From the NCBI GenBank assembly GCA_021815835.1, contig JAKAZN010000153.1, positions 1 through 5,749 of the forward strand: a DNA stretch of 5,749 nt, read 5' to 3'. Within the stretch, counting starts at the first letter, position 1. The number at the start of each line of letters is the position of its first letter. Under the pieces are notes generated by a model, which was given only the letters and a program-made list of their open reading frames with translations, made no database searches and had not been told where the DNA came from. This document shows positions 1-5,674 of this stretch, in pieces. The position numbers were made by a program, and so were the translations under genes. This DNA comes from Pseudomonadota bacterium (GTDB lineage Bacteria > Pseudomonadota > Alphaproteobacteria > Acetobacterales > Acetobacteraceae).

Positions 1-313
1 GGTTCGCCCCTTGGGCCGCCCGATCCCGCGCCTCCTGCGCCGCGACCATCGCGCGAAACACCGGCACCGCGAGGCCCAGACCGCCGCCGGCGGCCAGCTC
101 CTTGCCGATCTCCTGGACCAGCATCGGCCGCCACATCGCCTCCGCGCTGCCGCCGCCGAACATCCCGCGCGCGCCCCCCACGGTCGCGAACACCGGCGCG
201 AGCAGCGCGCCCAGGGTCATGCCCTCGAACGCCTTCGCCGCGTGCCACACGCGCGCCGCCTGTGCCGGCGGCAGATCGGATGCGGGCGGTCCCGCGGCGG
301 CCAGCGGGCTCAT
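1..313 (-). CDS. flgJ: Rod-binding protein, FlgJ N-terminal type (partial, runs off left edge)
   Basis: First 104 residues of a small flagellar rod-binding protein. FlgJ-type domains act in the periplasm as a scaffold or cap for rod polymerisation. Visible features are an Ala-rich start, then a helix beginning near residue 22 with the characteristic FEGMTLGALLAPVF stretch (29-42), a Gly-rich loop (46-55) and the WRPMLVQEIGKELAAGGGLGLA stretch near 61-82. These fit the FlgJ/CheL rod-binding family, whose alphaproteobacterial members lack the muramidase domain of enterobacterial FlgJ. The C-terminus lies outside the window, so absence of that domain cannot be shown here. No clear signal peptide is present. 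The ATG at 313 overlaps the flgI stop as ATGA, which implies translational coupling and the same transcript as flgI. The symbol is by domain; Caulobacter calls a similar gene cheL. Confidence 0.85.
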   Translation of the reverse strand, partial: MSPLAAAGPPASDLPPAQAARVWHAAKAFEGMTLGALLAPVFATVGGARGMFGGGSAEAMWRPMLVQEIGKELAAGGGLGLAVPVFRAMVAAQEARDRAAQGAN

Positions 314-1401
314 CGGACCTCCAGATCGGCCTGCAGCGCGCCGGCCGCCTTGATCGATTGCAGGATCGTAATCAGATCGCGCGGCCCGATCCCCAGCGCG
401 TTCAGGCTCGCCACCAGATCGCGCAGGGTGACGGTGCCGGCGACCAGCGCCAGCTTGTTGGCGTGATGGTCGTTGATCTGGATGTTCGTGCGCGGCACCG
501 TCGTGGTGGTGCCGTTGGAGAACGCGCCCGGCTGGCTCACCTGCGGCGTCTCCGTCACCCGCACGGTCAAATTCCCCTGCGCGATCGCCACCGTGCTGAT
601 CCGCACATTGGCCCCCATCACCACGGTGCCCGAGGCCTCGTCGATCACCACCACCGCCGGATCGTCCGGCACCACGCGCAGATCCTCGACCGTGGCGAGC
701 GTGCTGATCGGATCGCGGCCGGCGAGGTCCAGCACCACGGTCCGCGGATCGGTCACGCGCGCGATCGGCCCCACCGCGGCGTCGATCGCGGCGCGGATGC
801 GCTCGGCCGTGGTCAGGTCCGGATTGCGCAGGCTCAGATAGAGACTCTTGCTGCGATCGAGGTGGAACGGAACCTCCTTCTCCACCGTCGCGCCATTGGC
901 GATGTGCCCCGCCGTCGGCACGCCCCGCGTGACGGAGGCGGACGCGCCGGAGGCCGCCACCGCTCCGGTCGCCACCGCGCCCTGGCCGACCGCGTACACT
1001 TCTCCGTCCGCGCCCAGCAGCGGCGTGACCAGCAGGGTGCCGCCGGTCAGGTCGGTGGCGTCGCCCAGGGAGGATACGGCGACATCGATGCGGTCGCCGT
1101 TGCGCGCGAAGGCGGGCAGCTCCGCCGTCACCATCACGGCGGCGACGTTCTTGGTTTGCAGCTTCGCCTCCAGGTCGCGCGTGTTCACGCCCAGCCGCTC
1201 CAGCATCCCCACCAGCGATTCCCGGGTGAACACGGCGTTGTTGAGGCTGTCGCCGGTATTGTGCAGCCCGACGACCAGGCCGTAGCCGATCAGCTGGTTC
1301 TCCCGCACGCCCTGCACGTCGGCGATGTCCTTGATCCGCACCTGCGCGCATGCGGGCACGCCGAGCAACAACAGGAAAACCAGGGCGAGCAGCGATCGCA
1401 C
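310..1401 (-). CDS. flgI: Flagellar P-ring protein FlgI precursor
   Basis: Structural protein of the flagellar P ring, which surrounds the rod in the peptidoglycan layer as a bushing. The product is 363 residues, the usual family length. It starts with a Sec signal peptide (hydrophobic core about 3-16, likely cleavage after ACA at 19). The mature start is the hallmark RIKDIADVQGVRENQLIGYGLVVGL stretch (22-46), followed by NTGDSL, FTRESL and NVAAVMVTAELPAFARNGDRIDV. The C-terminal part has NIQINDHHANKLALVAGTVTLRDLV (306-330) and a typical ALGIGPRDLITILQSIKAAGALQADLEV end. The only cysteine (18) is in the signal peptide, so the mature protein cannot form the intramolecular disulfide known in enterobacterial FlgI. 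The start is GTG at 1401, supported by GAAGGA seven bases upstream and by the signal peptide beginning there. It is first in an operon with the rod-binding gene, behind a sigma-54 promoter. Confidence 0.97.
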   Translation of the reverse strand: MRSLLALVFLLLLGVPACAQVRIKDIADVQGVRENQLIGYGLVVGLHNTGDSLNNAVFTRESLVGMLERLGVNTRDLEAKLQTKNVAAVMVTAELPAFARNGDRIDVAVSSLGDATDLTGGTLLVTPLLGADGEVYAVGQGAVATGAVAASGASASVTRGVPTAGHIANGATVEKEVPFHLDRSKSLYLSLRNPDLTTAERIRAAIDAAVGPIARVTDPRTVVLDLAGRDPISTLATVEDLRVVPDDPAVVVIDEASGTVVMGANVRISTVAIAQGNLTVRVTETPQVSQPGAFSNGTTTTVPRTNIQINDHHANKLALVAGTVTLRDLVASLNALGIGPRDLITILQSIKAAGALQADLEVR

Positions 1402-1408
1402 GGCACGA

Positions 1409-1414
1409 TCCTTC
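1409..1414 (-). promoter_or_regulatory. Ribosome binding site fixing the flgI GTG start
   Basis: GAAGGA on the minus strand, seven bases before the GTG at 1401. It decides the start codon: no in-frame ATG gives a complete signal peptide, and a second nearby GTG is out of frame. Confidence 0.7.
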
Positions 1415-1469
1415 GCGGGGCGTTAACCCGTGGCGGGCAGACTGGGCCGCGCCGGGCGGAGAGGGCAGC

Positions 1470-1484
1470 GCAAGCGCCATGCCA
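1470..1484 (-). promoter_or_regulatory. Sigma-54 (RpoN) promoter for flgI
   Basis: Read on the minus strand the sequence is TGGCAT-GGCGC-TTGC. It matches the sigma-54 consensus TGGCAC-N5-TTGC at nine of ten specified bases and has the invariant GG-N10-GC spacing. The predicted start site is near 1458, giving a leader of about 57 bases before flgI. In Caulobacter, basal-body, hook and ring genes are transcribed by sigma-54 with the NtrC-family activator FlbD, so both site and target gene make sense. The start-site position is inferred from spacing only. Confidence 0.78.
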
Positions 1485-1489
1485 GACCT

Positions 1490-1525
1490 GGCGCAAGGCG
1501 GGGCGCAAGGCGGGGCGCAAGGCGG
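1490..1525. repeat. Three perfect tandem copies of a 12-bp unit upstream of the sigma-54 promoter
   Basis: GGCGCAAGGCGG occurs three times in a row without a mismatch (1490-1501, 1502-1513, 1514-1525). It begins five bases upstream of the flgI sigma-54 element and occupies roughly -32 to -67 relative to the predicted start site. It is not coding in either assigned gene. It could be a bound array, a spacer between enhancer and promoter, or simple slippage expansion. Confidence 0.9.
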
Positions 1526-1550
1526 GGGGCCGGTTCGACGCCGCCCGGCC

Positions 1551-1569
1551 CCCGGCAGGTTCTGCCGGG
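1551..1569. promoter_or_regulatory. 19-bp palindrome, candidate enhancer (FlbD-type) site
   Basis: CCCGGCAG-GTT-CTGCCGGG has perfect 8-base arms around a 3-base centre. Its centre lies about 102 bases upstream of the predicted flgI start site, the usual distance for the enhancer of a sigma-54 activator, and about 67 bases before the fliX start codon. Activators of this class bind palindromes through a Fis-like C-terminal domain. In Caulobacter the FlbD sites of flagellar promoters sit near -100. Palindrome and spacing are seen directly; binding by FlbD is inference. It could also act on fliX. No T-run follows on either side, so it is a poor terminator. Confidence 0.55.
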
Positions 1570-1611
1570 CGGAAGGAACGGACCGGCGGCGCGCGGATCG
1601 CGGCGGAGGAC

Positions 1612-1617
1612 AGGAGG
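1612..1617 (+). promoter_or_regulatory. Ribosome binding site for fliX
   Basis: AGGAGG, a full Shine-Dalgarno match, nine bases before the ATG at 1627. It marks this ATG as the true start inside a much longer open frame that extends antisense through flgI. No convincing -35/-10 or paired TTAA (CtrA-type) motif was found for fliX in the intergenic region. Confidence 0.75.
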
Positions 1618-1626
1618 CCTCGACGG

Positions 1627-2040
1627 ATGACCCAGATTGCCCCGATCGCCGCCCCCACCGGCCCCGCCGCGCGCCCCGCCCGGTCCACCCCGGGCGCCGG
1701 CGGATTTCGCCTGCCGTCCGCCCCCGGTAACCCGGCACCCGCGCCCGCCGAGGCCGCCGCGCCCGCCACCCTGGCCGGGTTGCTCGCCTTGCAGGAGGCC
1801 GCCACCCCGGCCCCCCGCGACCGCGCGGCGCGGCGCCACGGCCAGGCGCTGCTCGGCGGGCTCGCCGCGCTGCAACGGGCGCTGCTGGGCGCGGGCGGGG
1901 CGCGCGCGGCGCTGGATCACCTTGCCACCCTGCTGGCCGCCGCGCCGCCGGCGGAAGACCCCGGTCTGGCCGCCCTGCTCGATGCCATCGCACTGCGCTG
2001 CCGCATCGAACTGGCCCGGCACGACGGCGGAGGCACATAG
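1627..2040 (+). CDS. fliX: Flagellar assembly regulator FliX
   Basis: Product of 137 residues matching FliX, an alphaproteobacterial protein. In Caulobacter it senses early flagellar assembly and controls the sigma-54 activator FlbD, so that later structural genes are expressed only once the basal body is under way. The N-terminal 45 residues are Pro/Ala-rich and low in complexity; family members also vary here, apart from a short GGFRLP-like element (25-30). The conserved part starts at LAGLLALQE (49-57), then RAARRHGQALLGGLAALQRALLG (66-88), and ends with DPGLAALLDAIALRCRIELAR (111-131), the family's DP.L..LL..I.LR..IELA signature. The start is the ATG with a strong ribosome site. It is divergent from flgI, sharing the regulatory gap. 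No membrane segment is evident, though Caulobacter FliX is reported as membrane-associated. Confidence 0.88.
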   Translation: MTQIAPIAAPTGPAARPARSTPGAGGFRLPSAPGNPAPAPAEAAAPATLAGLLALQEAATPAPRDRAARRHGQALLGGLAALQRALLGAGGARAALDHLATLLAAAPPAEDPGLAALLDAIALRCRIELARHDGGGT

Positions 2041-2097
2041 CGCCCCGCCTTGCCACGCCTCCTGCATGTCATCGCGTTGAACCTTCATCATACGGCC

Positions 2098-2126
2098 TTG
2101 GCGGGACCGGATGGCGCCGCTATAAG
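2098..2126 (+). promoter_or_regulatory. Candidate sigma-70-type promoter for dksA
   Basis: TTGGCG (2098-2103) and TATAAG (2121-2126) are separated by exactly 17 bases. They match the consensus at four and five of six positions. The start site would fall near 2133, giving a leader of about 53 bases. It lies in the 145-base gap between fliX and dksA, consistent with dksA having its own constitutive promoter rather than depending on flagellar control. Confidence 0.55.
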
Positions 2127-2143
2127 CCGGCCGCGTTCGTTCG

Positions 2144-2162
2144 TCGCCGCGCGAAGCGGCGA
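2144..2162 (+). other. GC-rich hairpin in the dksA leader
   Basis: TCGCCGC-GCGAA-GCGGCGA forms a perfect 7-base-pair stem with a 5-base loop, entirely inside the predicted dksA leader and 23 bases before the start codon. No U-run follows, so it is not a standard terminator. It could stabilise the mRNA 5' end or affect translation. In DNA this GC-rich, a chance hairpin is possible. Confidence 0.4.
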
Positions 2163-2185
2163 AGCAAGGGCAGGATCGGCAAGAC

Positions 2186-2599
<414 letters not shown>

Positions 2600-2602
<3 letters not shown>

Positions 2603-2618
2603 GCGCACGCGCCGCTCA
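2600..2618 (+). terminator. Weak hairpin at the dksA stop codon
   Basis: TGAGCG and CGCTCA form a 6-base-pair stem around a 7-base loop, with the dksA TGA inside the left arm. The bases after it are only partly T-rich (CTTCCTT), so termination would be inefficient. Read-through into the next gene, 51 bases downstream on the same strand, is quite possible. Confidence 0.3.
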
Positions 2619-2640
2619 CGCTTCCTTAACCAGCCCATCG

Positions 2641-2646
2641 TAGATT
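2641..2646 (+). promoter_or_regulatory. Possible -10 element immediately before the unknown operon
   Basis: TAGATT ends seven bases before the ATG at 2654. If used, transcription would begin at or next to the A of the start codon, giving a leaderless mRNA. This fits the absence of a usable Shine-Dalgarno site; the nearest purine run is only a few bases from the ATG. No good -35 hexamer lies 16-18 bases upstream. A TTAACC at 2626-2631 resembles half a CtrA site but has no partner. Confidence 0.3.
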
Positions 2647-2653
2647 CGGGGCC

Positions 2654-3763
2654 ATGCCCCCGGACACGGAAGTCAGCCTCCCCCTGGTCCAGTCGTTCCA
2701 CCCCGCGACCTTCCTGGAGCGCGGGGTCGCGCTGCCGTTCACCACCCCCGCGCTCGCCAATACCCGCGGCCGGCCCGGCGGGCGCGGCGGGTTCGAAATG
2801 ATCGTGCCCAACCCCTCCGGCGGGCGTGGCGTCTATATCATCGGCTGGGACGGCGCGCGCCAGCTCTGCCGACCCACCGTCCACGACACGCGCCTCGCCG
2901 CCCGCCTCGCCGTCCTGCCCGCGGTGACGCCGGGGGAGATCAGGCGGATCGAGCGTGAATTGCTGGCCGAGGGCCTCGCGGGGCGGGAAGCCCAGCAGGC
3001 CGCCGCCGCCGCCGCCGCCGCCGATCGCCAGGACCGGCTGGTCGCCAATTTCCGCCTGCTGCTCGCGCTGGTCCAGCAGGTCGAGCCGGAGGCGCAAGCG
3101 GGCGCCGCCAGCGGGGCGGAGCTCGAGATGCGCGCCCGGCGCAGTCTTGCGCGCATCGCCCCGCGCCTCGGCCGCACCACCGAAGCGATCGCGACGATCC
3201 TCGAAGAGCTCGCCACGCGCTTCGCAACCACCGGGCTGCCCGGCCAGGCGCCGCCGGCGCGCATTCCCCGCCTGCTGGCCGTGCTGCGCGCGGTGCAGCT
3301 GGAAACCGCGCAATGGTCGCGCCAGCGGGGCAACGAGGATGGCGGCCAGGCGGGTCTCATCGCGGCCGGCGCCGAGCTTACGATCGCCTGCGCCGGTCAC
3401 GCGCTGGAGGCCGCGCAGGGGCTGACCGGGGACATGGTCGATCTGTTGCGCGCCTGGTCGGCCGATCCATCCGGCATCGCCGCCCGGCTGGCGCGGCCGG
3501 AATGGCTGCTCGACGGCTGGGAACCCATCACCCTGCTGTGGCGCTGTGCGGCCACGGATCCCGAGCGGGTGGCCGCGCTGGCCGAGATGGCCGCGCTGGT
3601 CCCCGTGCTGCCGCGCGAAACCGCTTCCTGGATGGGCATGGAGGTCGATACCGAGGCGCTGACCCGCATCCGCCGCTCGGTCCAGCTCAACCAGGATTGG
3701 CGCACCGGGCAAATCTTCGAACGCATCGCCCGCAACGAACATATCCGGGCGCTGGCCGCGTGA
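2654..3763 (+). CDS. Conserved-looking protein of unknown function, first gene of a two-gene operon
   Basis: I do not recognise a named family in this 369-residue product. It has no signal peptide or membrane segment, so it is probably cytosolic. Residues 9-80 form a distinct N-terminal domain with compact, non-repetitive motifs: LERGVALPFTTP (21-32), MIVPNPSGGRGVYIIGW (49-65) and ARQLCRPTVHD (68-78). A charged helix follows, then an eight-alanine run (116-123) that looks like a linker. From about 125 on the protein is predicted all-helical, with RPEWLLDGWEPITLLW (281-296) its most distinctive segment and RSVQLNQDWRTGQIFERIARNEH (341-363) near the end. The start is the only ATG near the frame opening; no clear ribosome site precedes it. 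It overlaps the next gene by four bases, which implies coupled translation. It lies 51 bases after dksA on the same strand. Coding is supported by the pattern of G/C third positions and by the overlap. Confidence 0.85.
   Translation: MPPDTEVSLPLVQSFHPATFLERGVALPFTTPALANTRGRPGGRGGFEMIVPNPSGGRGVYIIGWDGARQLCRPTVHDTRLAARLAVLPAVTPGEIRRIERELLAEGLAGREAQQAAAAAAAADRQDRLVANFRLLLALVQQVEPEAQAGAASGAELEMRARRSLARIAPRLGRTTEAIATILEELATRFATTGLPGQAPPARIPRLLAVLRAVQLETAQWSRQRGNEDGGQAGLIAAGAELTIACAGHALEAAQGLTGDMVDLLRAWSADPSGIAARLARPEWLLDGWEPITLLWRCAATDPERVAALAEMAALVPVLPRETASWMGMEVDTEALTRIRRSVQLNQDWRTGQIFERIARNEHIRALAA
2999..3022 (+). repeat. (GCC)8 trinucleotide run encoding polyalanine
   Basis: Eight uninterrupted GCC codons in the first unknown gene give the alanine run at residues 116-123. 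Because the unit is three bases, copy-number change would lengthen or shorten the linker without breaking the frame. Confidence 0.9.
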
Positions 3764-4956
3764 GCGGGGCCACCGAAGCCCGCGCGGTCGCTCGCGCGCT
3801 CGCGGATGCGCCGAACCGGCGGATCGCGCAGGCGGTGGCGCTGGTCGATGCGTTGCCCGCCCGTGGGGCGGCGGATGCGCTGATCGCGCCGCTGCGCGGG
3901 CGGCTGGCCGAGCTTCGCATTGGCCGGCGGGTCAATTTCGGGCGGCTGCTGTTCCTGCCGCTCGATCCGGTGATCGTCGATGCCAAGGCCTGGCGTCCGG
4001 GCACCGCCGCCGTTCCGCGCAGCGCCCTGGCCCCGTTGATCGTCGCGACGCGCGCCGCGCTGGGCGCGGACGGGGATTCGATCGCCGCCGCGCTGCGCGA
4101 GGCGGGGCAATCGGCGCCGATGACGCTGCCGATGACCCTGGGGCCGCTTCTGTGGACGCCGGCGGCGGCGGCCTTGCGCACGCTCGCCGCCGCGAAGCTG
4201 CCCGGATGGGACACGACCGGCCTGCCGGCCGAGGCGGCCGGGCCGATCGCGCGCGCCGTCGCCGCGGTGCTGGATGCCTGGCCCGCCCTCTGCGCACTCG
4301 CCGCCCGCGACAAGGACTCGCGCGACCTCGCCGATGTCCTGCGCGCCGCCGCCGCCGAGGGACCGGAGCCCTGGGCGCTGGTCGTTGCCGTGGCGATCGC
4401 CCGCGGCGCCGACCCGGTACCGGTCGCCACCCTCGCCGCCGACCTCGCCGGGCAGGGCGGCCCCGCCATGCACCAGGCGCTGGAAGGCGCGCTCGCGGCG
4501 GCGACCGACGCACTGGAACAACAGACTCACGCCCCGGCCGAGCTCGCCGCCGGGGCGGTACGGCGTGCCGGAAGGCTGGTGGCGGCGCTGGTGGACCGCA
4601 CCGGCCCCGCCCAGCGCGCCGCGCTGCTCGGTTTCGCCGGGCGGATCGATGCCGACTGCCGCGCGCGCGTCGCCGCCGAATGCGCGACCGCCGTGATGAC
4701 CCCGCTCGCCGCGCTGGCGCCGGCCACGATCGCAGCCGACCTGCCCGGGCTGGAACGCGCCGCGCGCGGGTTGCGCGACCTGGAGCAGGAGGCCCGCCGC
4801 ATCGGCGGCGCCAACGCCTATGACACGCTGTTCCGCGATGCCGCCGCCCGGGTGCGCGACCTGCCCGAGAGCCATCCGTTGACCCGCATGGACCGGATGC
4901 GCCTGGTGGAAATCCTGGACGGGCCGGAGGCGGCGCTGCGCCTGTTGGATGGTTGA
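3760..4956 (+). CDS. Alanine-rich protein of unknown function, second gene of the operon
   Basis: A 398-residue product I cannot assign to a family. It begins with GTG at 3760 inside the stop of the previous gene (GTGA overlap). No Shine-Dalgarno is evident, so translation probably depends on ribosomes finishing the upstream gene; the open frame extends far upstream, but only this start gives the overlap. The protein is extremely Ala-rich, without signal peptide, and predicted almost entirely helical, suggesting a solenoid or helical-bundle fold (inference). The most distinctive part is GRRVNFGRLLFLPLDPVIV (55-73) followed by WRPGTAAVPRSAL (78-90). Two Met/Pro-rich turns occur near 120-133 (MTLPMTLGPLLWTP). 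The C-terminal third has an acidic-basic helix (LERAARGLRDLEQEARRIGG, 331-350) and ends RMDRMRLVEILDGPEAALRLLDG. A physical partnership with the first product is plausible from the coupling, not shown. Confidence 0.85.
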   Translation: MSGATEARAVARALADAPNRRIAQAVALVDALPARGAADALIAPLRGRLAELRIGRRVNFGRLLFLPLDPVIVDAKAWRPGTAAVPRSALAPLIVATRAALGADGDSIAAALREAGQSAPMTLPMTLGPLLWTPAAAALRTLAAAKLPGWDTTGLPAEAAGPIARAVAAVLDAWPALCALAARDKDSRDLADVLRAAAAEGPEPWALVVAVAIARGADPVPVATLAADLAGQGGPAMHQALEGALAAATDALEQQTHAPAELAAGAVRRAGRLVAALVDRTGPAQRAALLGFAGRIDADCRARVAAECATAVMTPLAALAPATIAADLPGLERAARGLRDLEQEARRIGGANAYDTLFRDAAARVRDLPESHPLTRMDRMRLVEILDGPEAALRLLDG

Positions 4957-4969
4957 TCGCGCCCGATCA
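4954..4969. terminator. Inverted repeat spanning both convergent stop codons
   Basis: TGATCG-CGCC-CGATCA has 6-base-pair arms and a 4-base loop. The left arm contains the TGA of the second unknown gene and the right arm contains, on the other strand, the TGA of apt. It is the only structure between the convergent genes and could act as a bidirectional terminator, but it is short and lacks a U-tract on either side, so intrinsic termination is doubtful. Confidence 0.35.
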
Positions 4970-5482
4970 GCTATCGTAGGAAACCAGCGCCTCGCACGGA
5001 ACGTCCAGCCGGGCCCGCCCACCGAGGAAGGCCAGTTCGATCAGCGCCGCCGCCGCCGGCACCACCGCGCCCGCCGATCGCAGCAGCGCGATCCCCGCCG
5101 CGAGGGTCCCGCCCGTCGCCAGCAGGTCATCGACCACCACCACGCGCTGGCCCGGGCTCACCGCGTCCGCCTGGATCTCGATCCGATCGGTGCCGTATTC
5201 CAGCGCGTAATCCAGGCCCCGGGTGGCGCCCGGCAGCTTGCCCCGCTTGCGCAGCATCACGAAGCCGCAGCCCAGTTTCAGCGCCAGGGGGGCAGCGATC
5301 AGGAAGCCCCGGCTCTCGATCCCGGCCAGCAGGTCGGGCTGAAACGGCAGCACCGCGCGGGCCATCCGCCCCATCGCCACCTGCCAGGCATCGGCGTCGC
5401 GGAGCAGGGTGGAGATGTCGTAGAACAGGATGCCGGGCTTCGGGAAATCCGGAATGCCGCGGATATGGTCCTTGAGGTCCAT
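4967..5482 (-). CDS. apt: Adenine phosphoribosyltransferase
   Basis: Cytosolic purine-salvage enzyme making AMP and pyrophosphate from adenine and PRPP. The 171-residue length is normal for bacterial Apt. Family landmarks appear in order: [18 protein letters not shown] (7-24), the GIESRGF segment (54-60) that helps form the active site, the RKRGKLPG flexible-loop region (78-85), [12 protein letters not shown] (92-103), and the PRPP-binding motif [13 protein letters not shown] (114-126) with its two aspartates at 118-119. The ATG at 5482 has GAAAGG nine bases upstream (5492-5497), and MDLKDHIR is a typical Apt start. It converges on the unknown operon with ten bases between stop codons and is divergent from efp. 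Nothing suggests loss of function. Confidence 0.97.
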   Translation of the reverse strand: MDLKDHIRGIPDFPKPGILFYDISTLLRDADAWQVAMGRMARAVLPFQPDLLAGIESRGFLIAAPLALKLGCGFVMLRKRGKLPGATRGLDYALEYGTDRIEIQADAVSPGQRVVVVDDLLATGGTLAAGIALLRSAGAVVPAAAALIELAFLGGRARLDVPCEALVSYDS

Positions 5483-5512
5483 GCGGATCGGCCTTTCATG
5501 GCGGGGACCCTG

Positions 5513-5542
5513 CGTCTATCGCGCGCATGCCGGCGGGGGCAA
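5513..5542 (-). promoter_or_regulatory. Candidate promoter for apt
   Basis: On the minus strand, TTGCCC (5542-5537) and TAGACG (5518-5513) are separated by 18 bases, giving a start site near 5506 and a leader of about 24 bases that retains the GAAAGG ribosome site. The -10 match is modest. The similar hexamers at the divergent efp promoter raise confidence slightly. Confidence 0.38.
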
Positions 5543-5596
5543 CCGCGCGCCGGGCCGGCCGGCGAACCCCGGCCATGCGCACCAGGGCACCGGCCT

Positions 5597-5614
5597 AACC
5601 TTGGCCCAACCTTG
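5597..5614. repeat. Direct repeat AACCTTG with 11-bp period upstream of efp
   Basis: AACCTTG occurs at 5597-5603 and 5608-5614, one helical turn apart, the second copy overlapping the putative efp -35 element. This could be a protein site on one DNA face or a small local duplication; it is short enough for chance. Confidence 0.35.
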
Positions 5615-5640
5615 CCCTTGGGACCCGCCCGGGCTAGACA
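5612..5640 (+). promoter_or_regulatory. Candidate promoter for efp
   Basis: TTGCCC (5612-5617) and TAGACA (5635-5640) are 17 bases apart, with a start site expected near 5647 and a leader of about 28 bases. The -35 matches the sigma-70 consensus at four of six positions and the -10 at three, so this rests mainly on spacing, position and its resemblance to the apt candidate. Confidence 0.42.
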
Positions 5641-5674
5641 CCCCGCTTCCCCAAATCCCCGAGACACGCACGCC

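Noticed and set aside
14..20. Lipobox-like VPAC in the FlgI signal peptide
   Set aside because: Proline before the -1 alanine is atypical for lipoproteins, and FlgI is a periplasmic protein cleaved by signal peptidase I; ACA followed by Q fits that better. Positions given are protein residues of FlgI.
1423..1426. TTAA in the flgI leader as a CtrA site for fliX
   Set aside because: CtrA sites need two TTAA words seven bases apart; only one is present, about 200 bases from fliX and downstream of the flgI promoter.
1528..1541. Plus-strand GG-N10-GC as a sigma-54 promoter for fliX
   Set aside because: Spacing fits but the flanking bases (no TGGCA, no TTGC) do not; such spacing is common by chance in GC-rich DNA.
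262..2040. A 592-codon open frame on the plus strand running antisense through flgI into fliX
   Set aside because: Only the last 137 codons, from the ATG with AGGAGG upstream, match a family (FliX). The rest is Arg/His-rich antisense shadow of flgI, as expected when GC-rich genes leave the opposite frame without stops.
3313..3759. Longer N-terminus for the second unknown gene
   Set aside because: The frame is open upstream, but the extension lies wholly within the first gene in another frame, is Gly/Arg-rich, and would remove the tidy GTGA junction.
3397..5022. A 541-codon minus-strand open frame opposite the unknown pair
   Set aside because: It overlaps the end of apt as well as both plus-strand genes and reads as low-complexity Arg/Gly/Gln-rich shadow. 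The plus-strand frames have the coupled overlap and family-like motif blocks.
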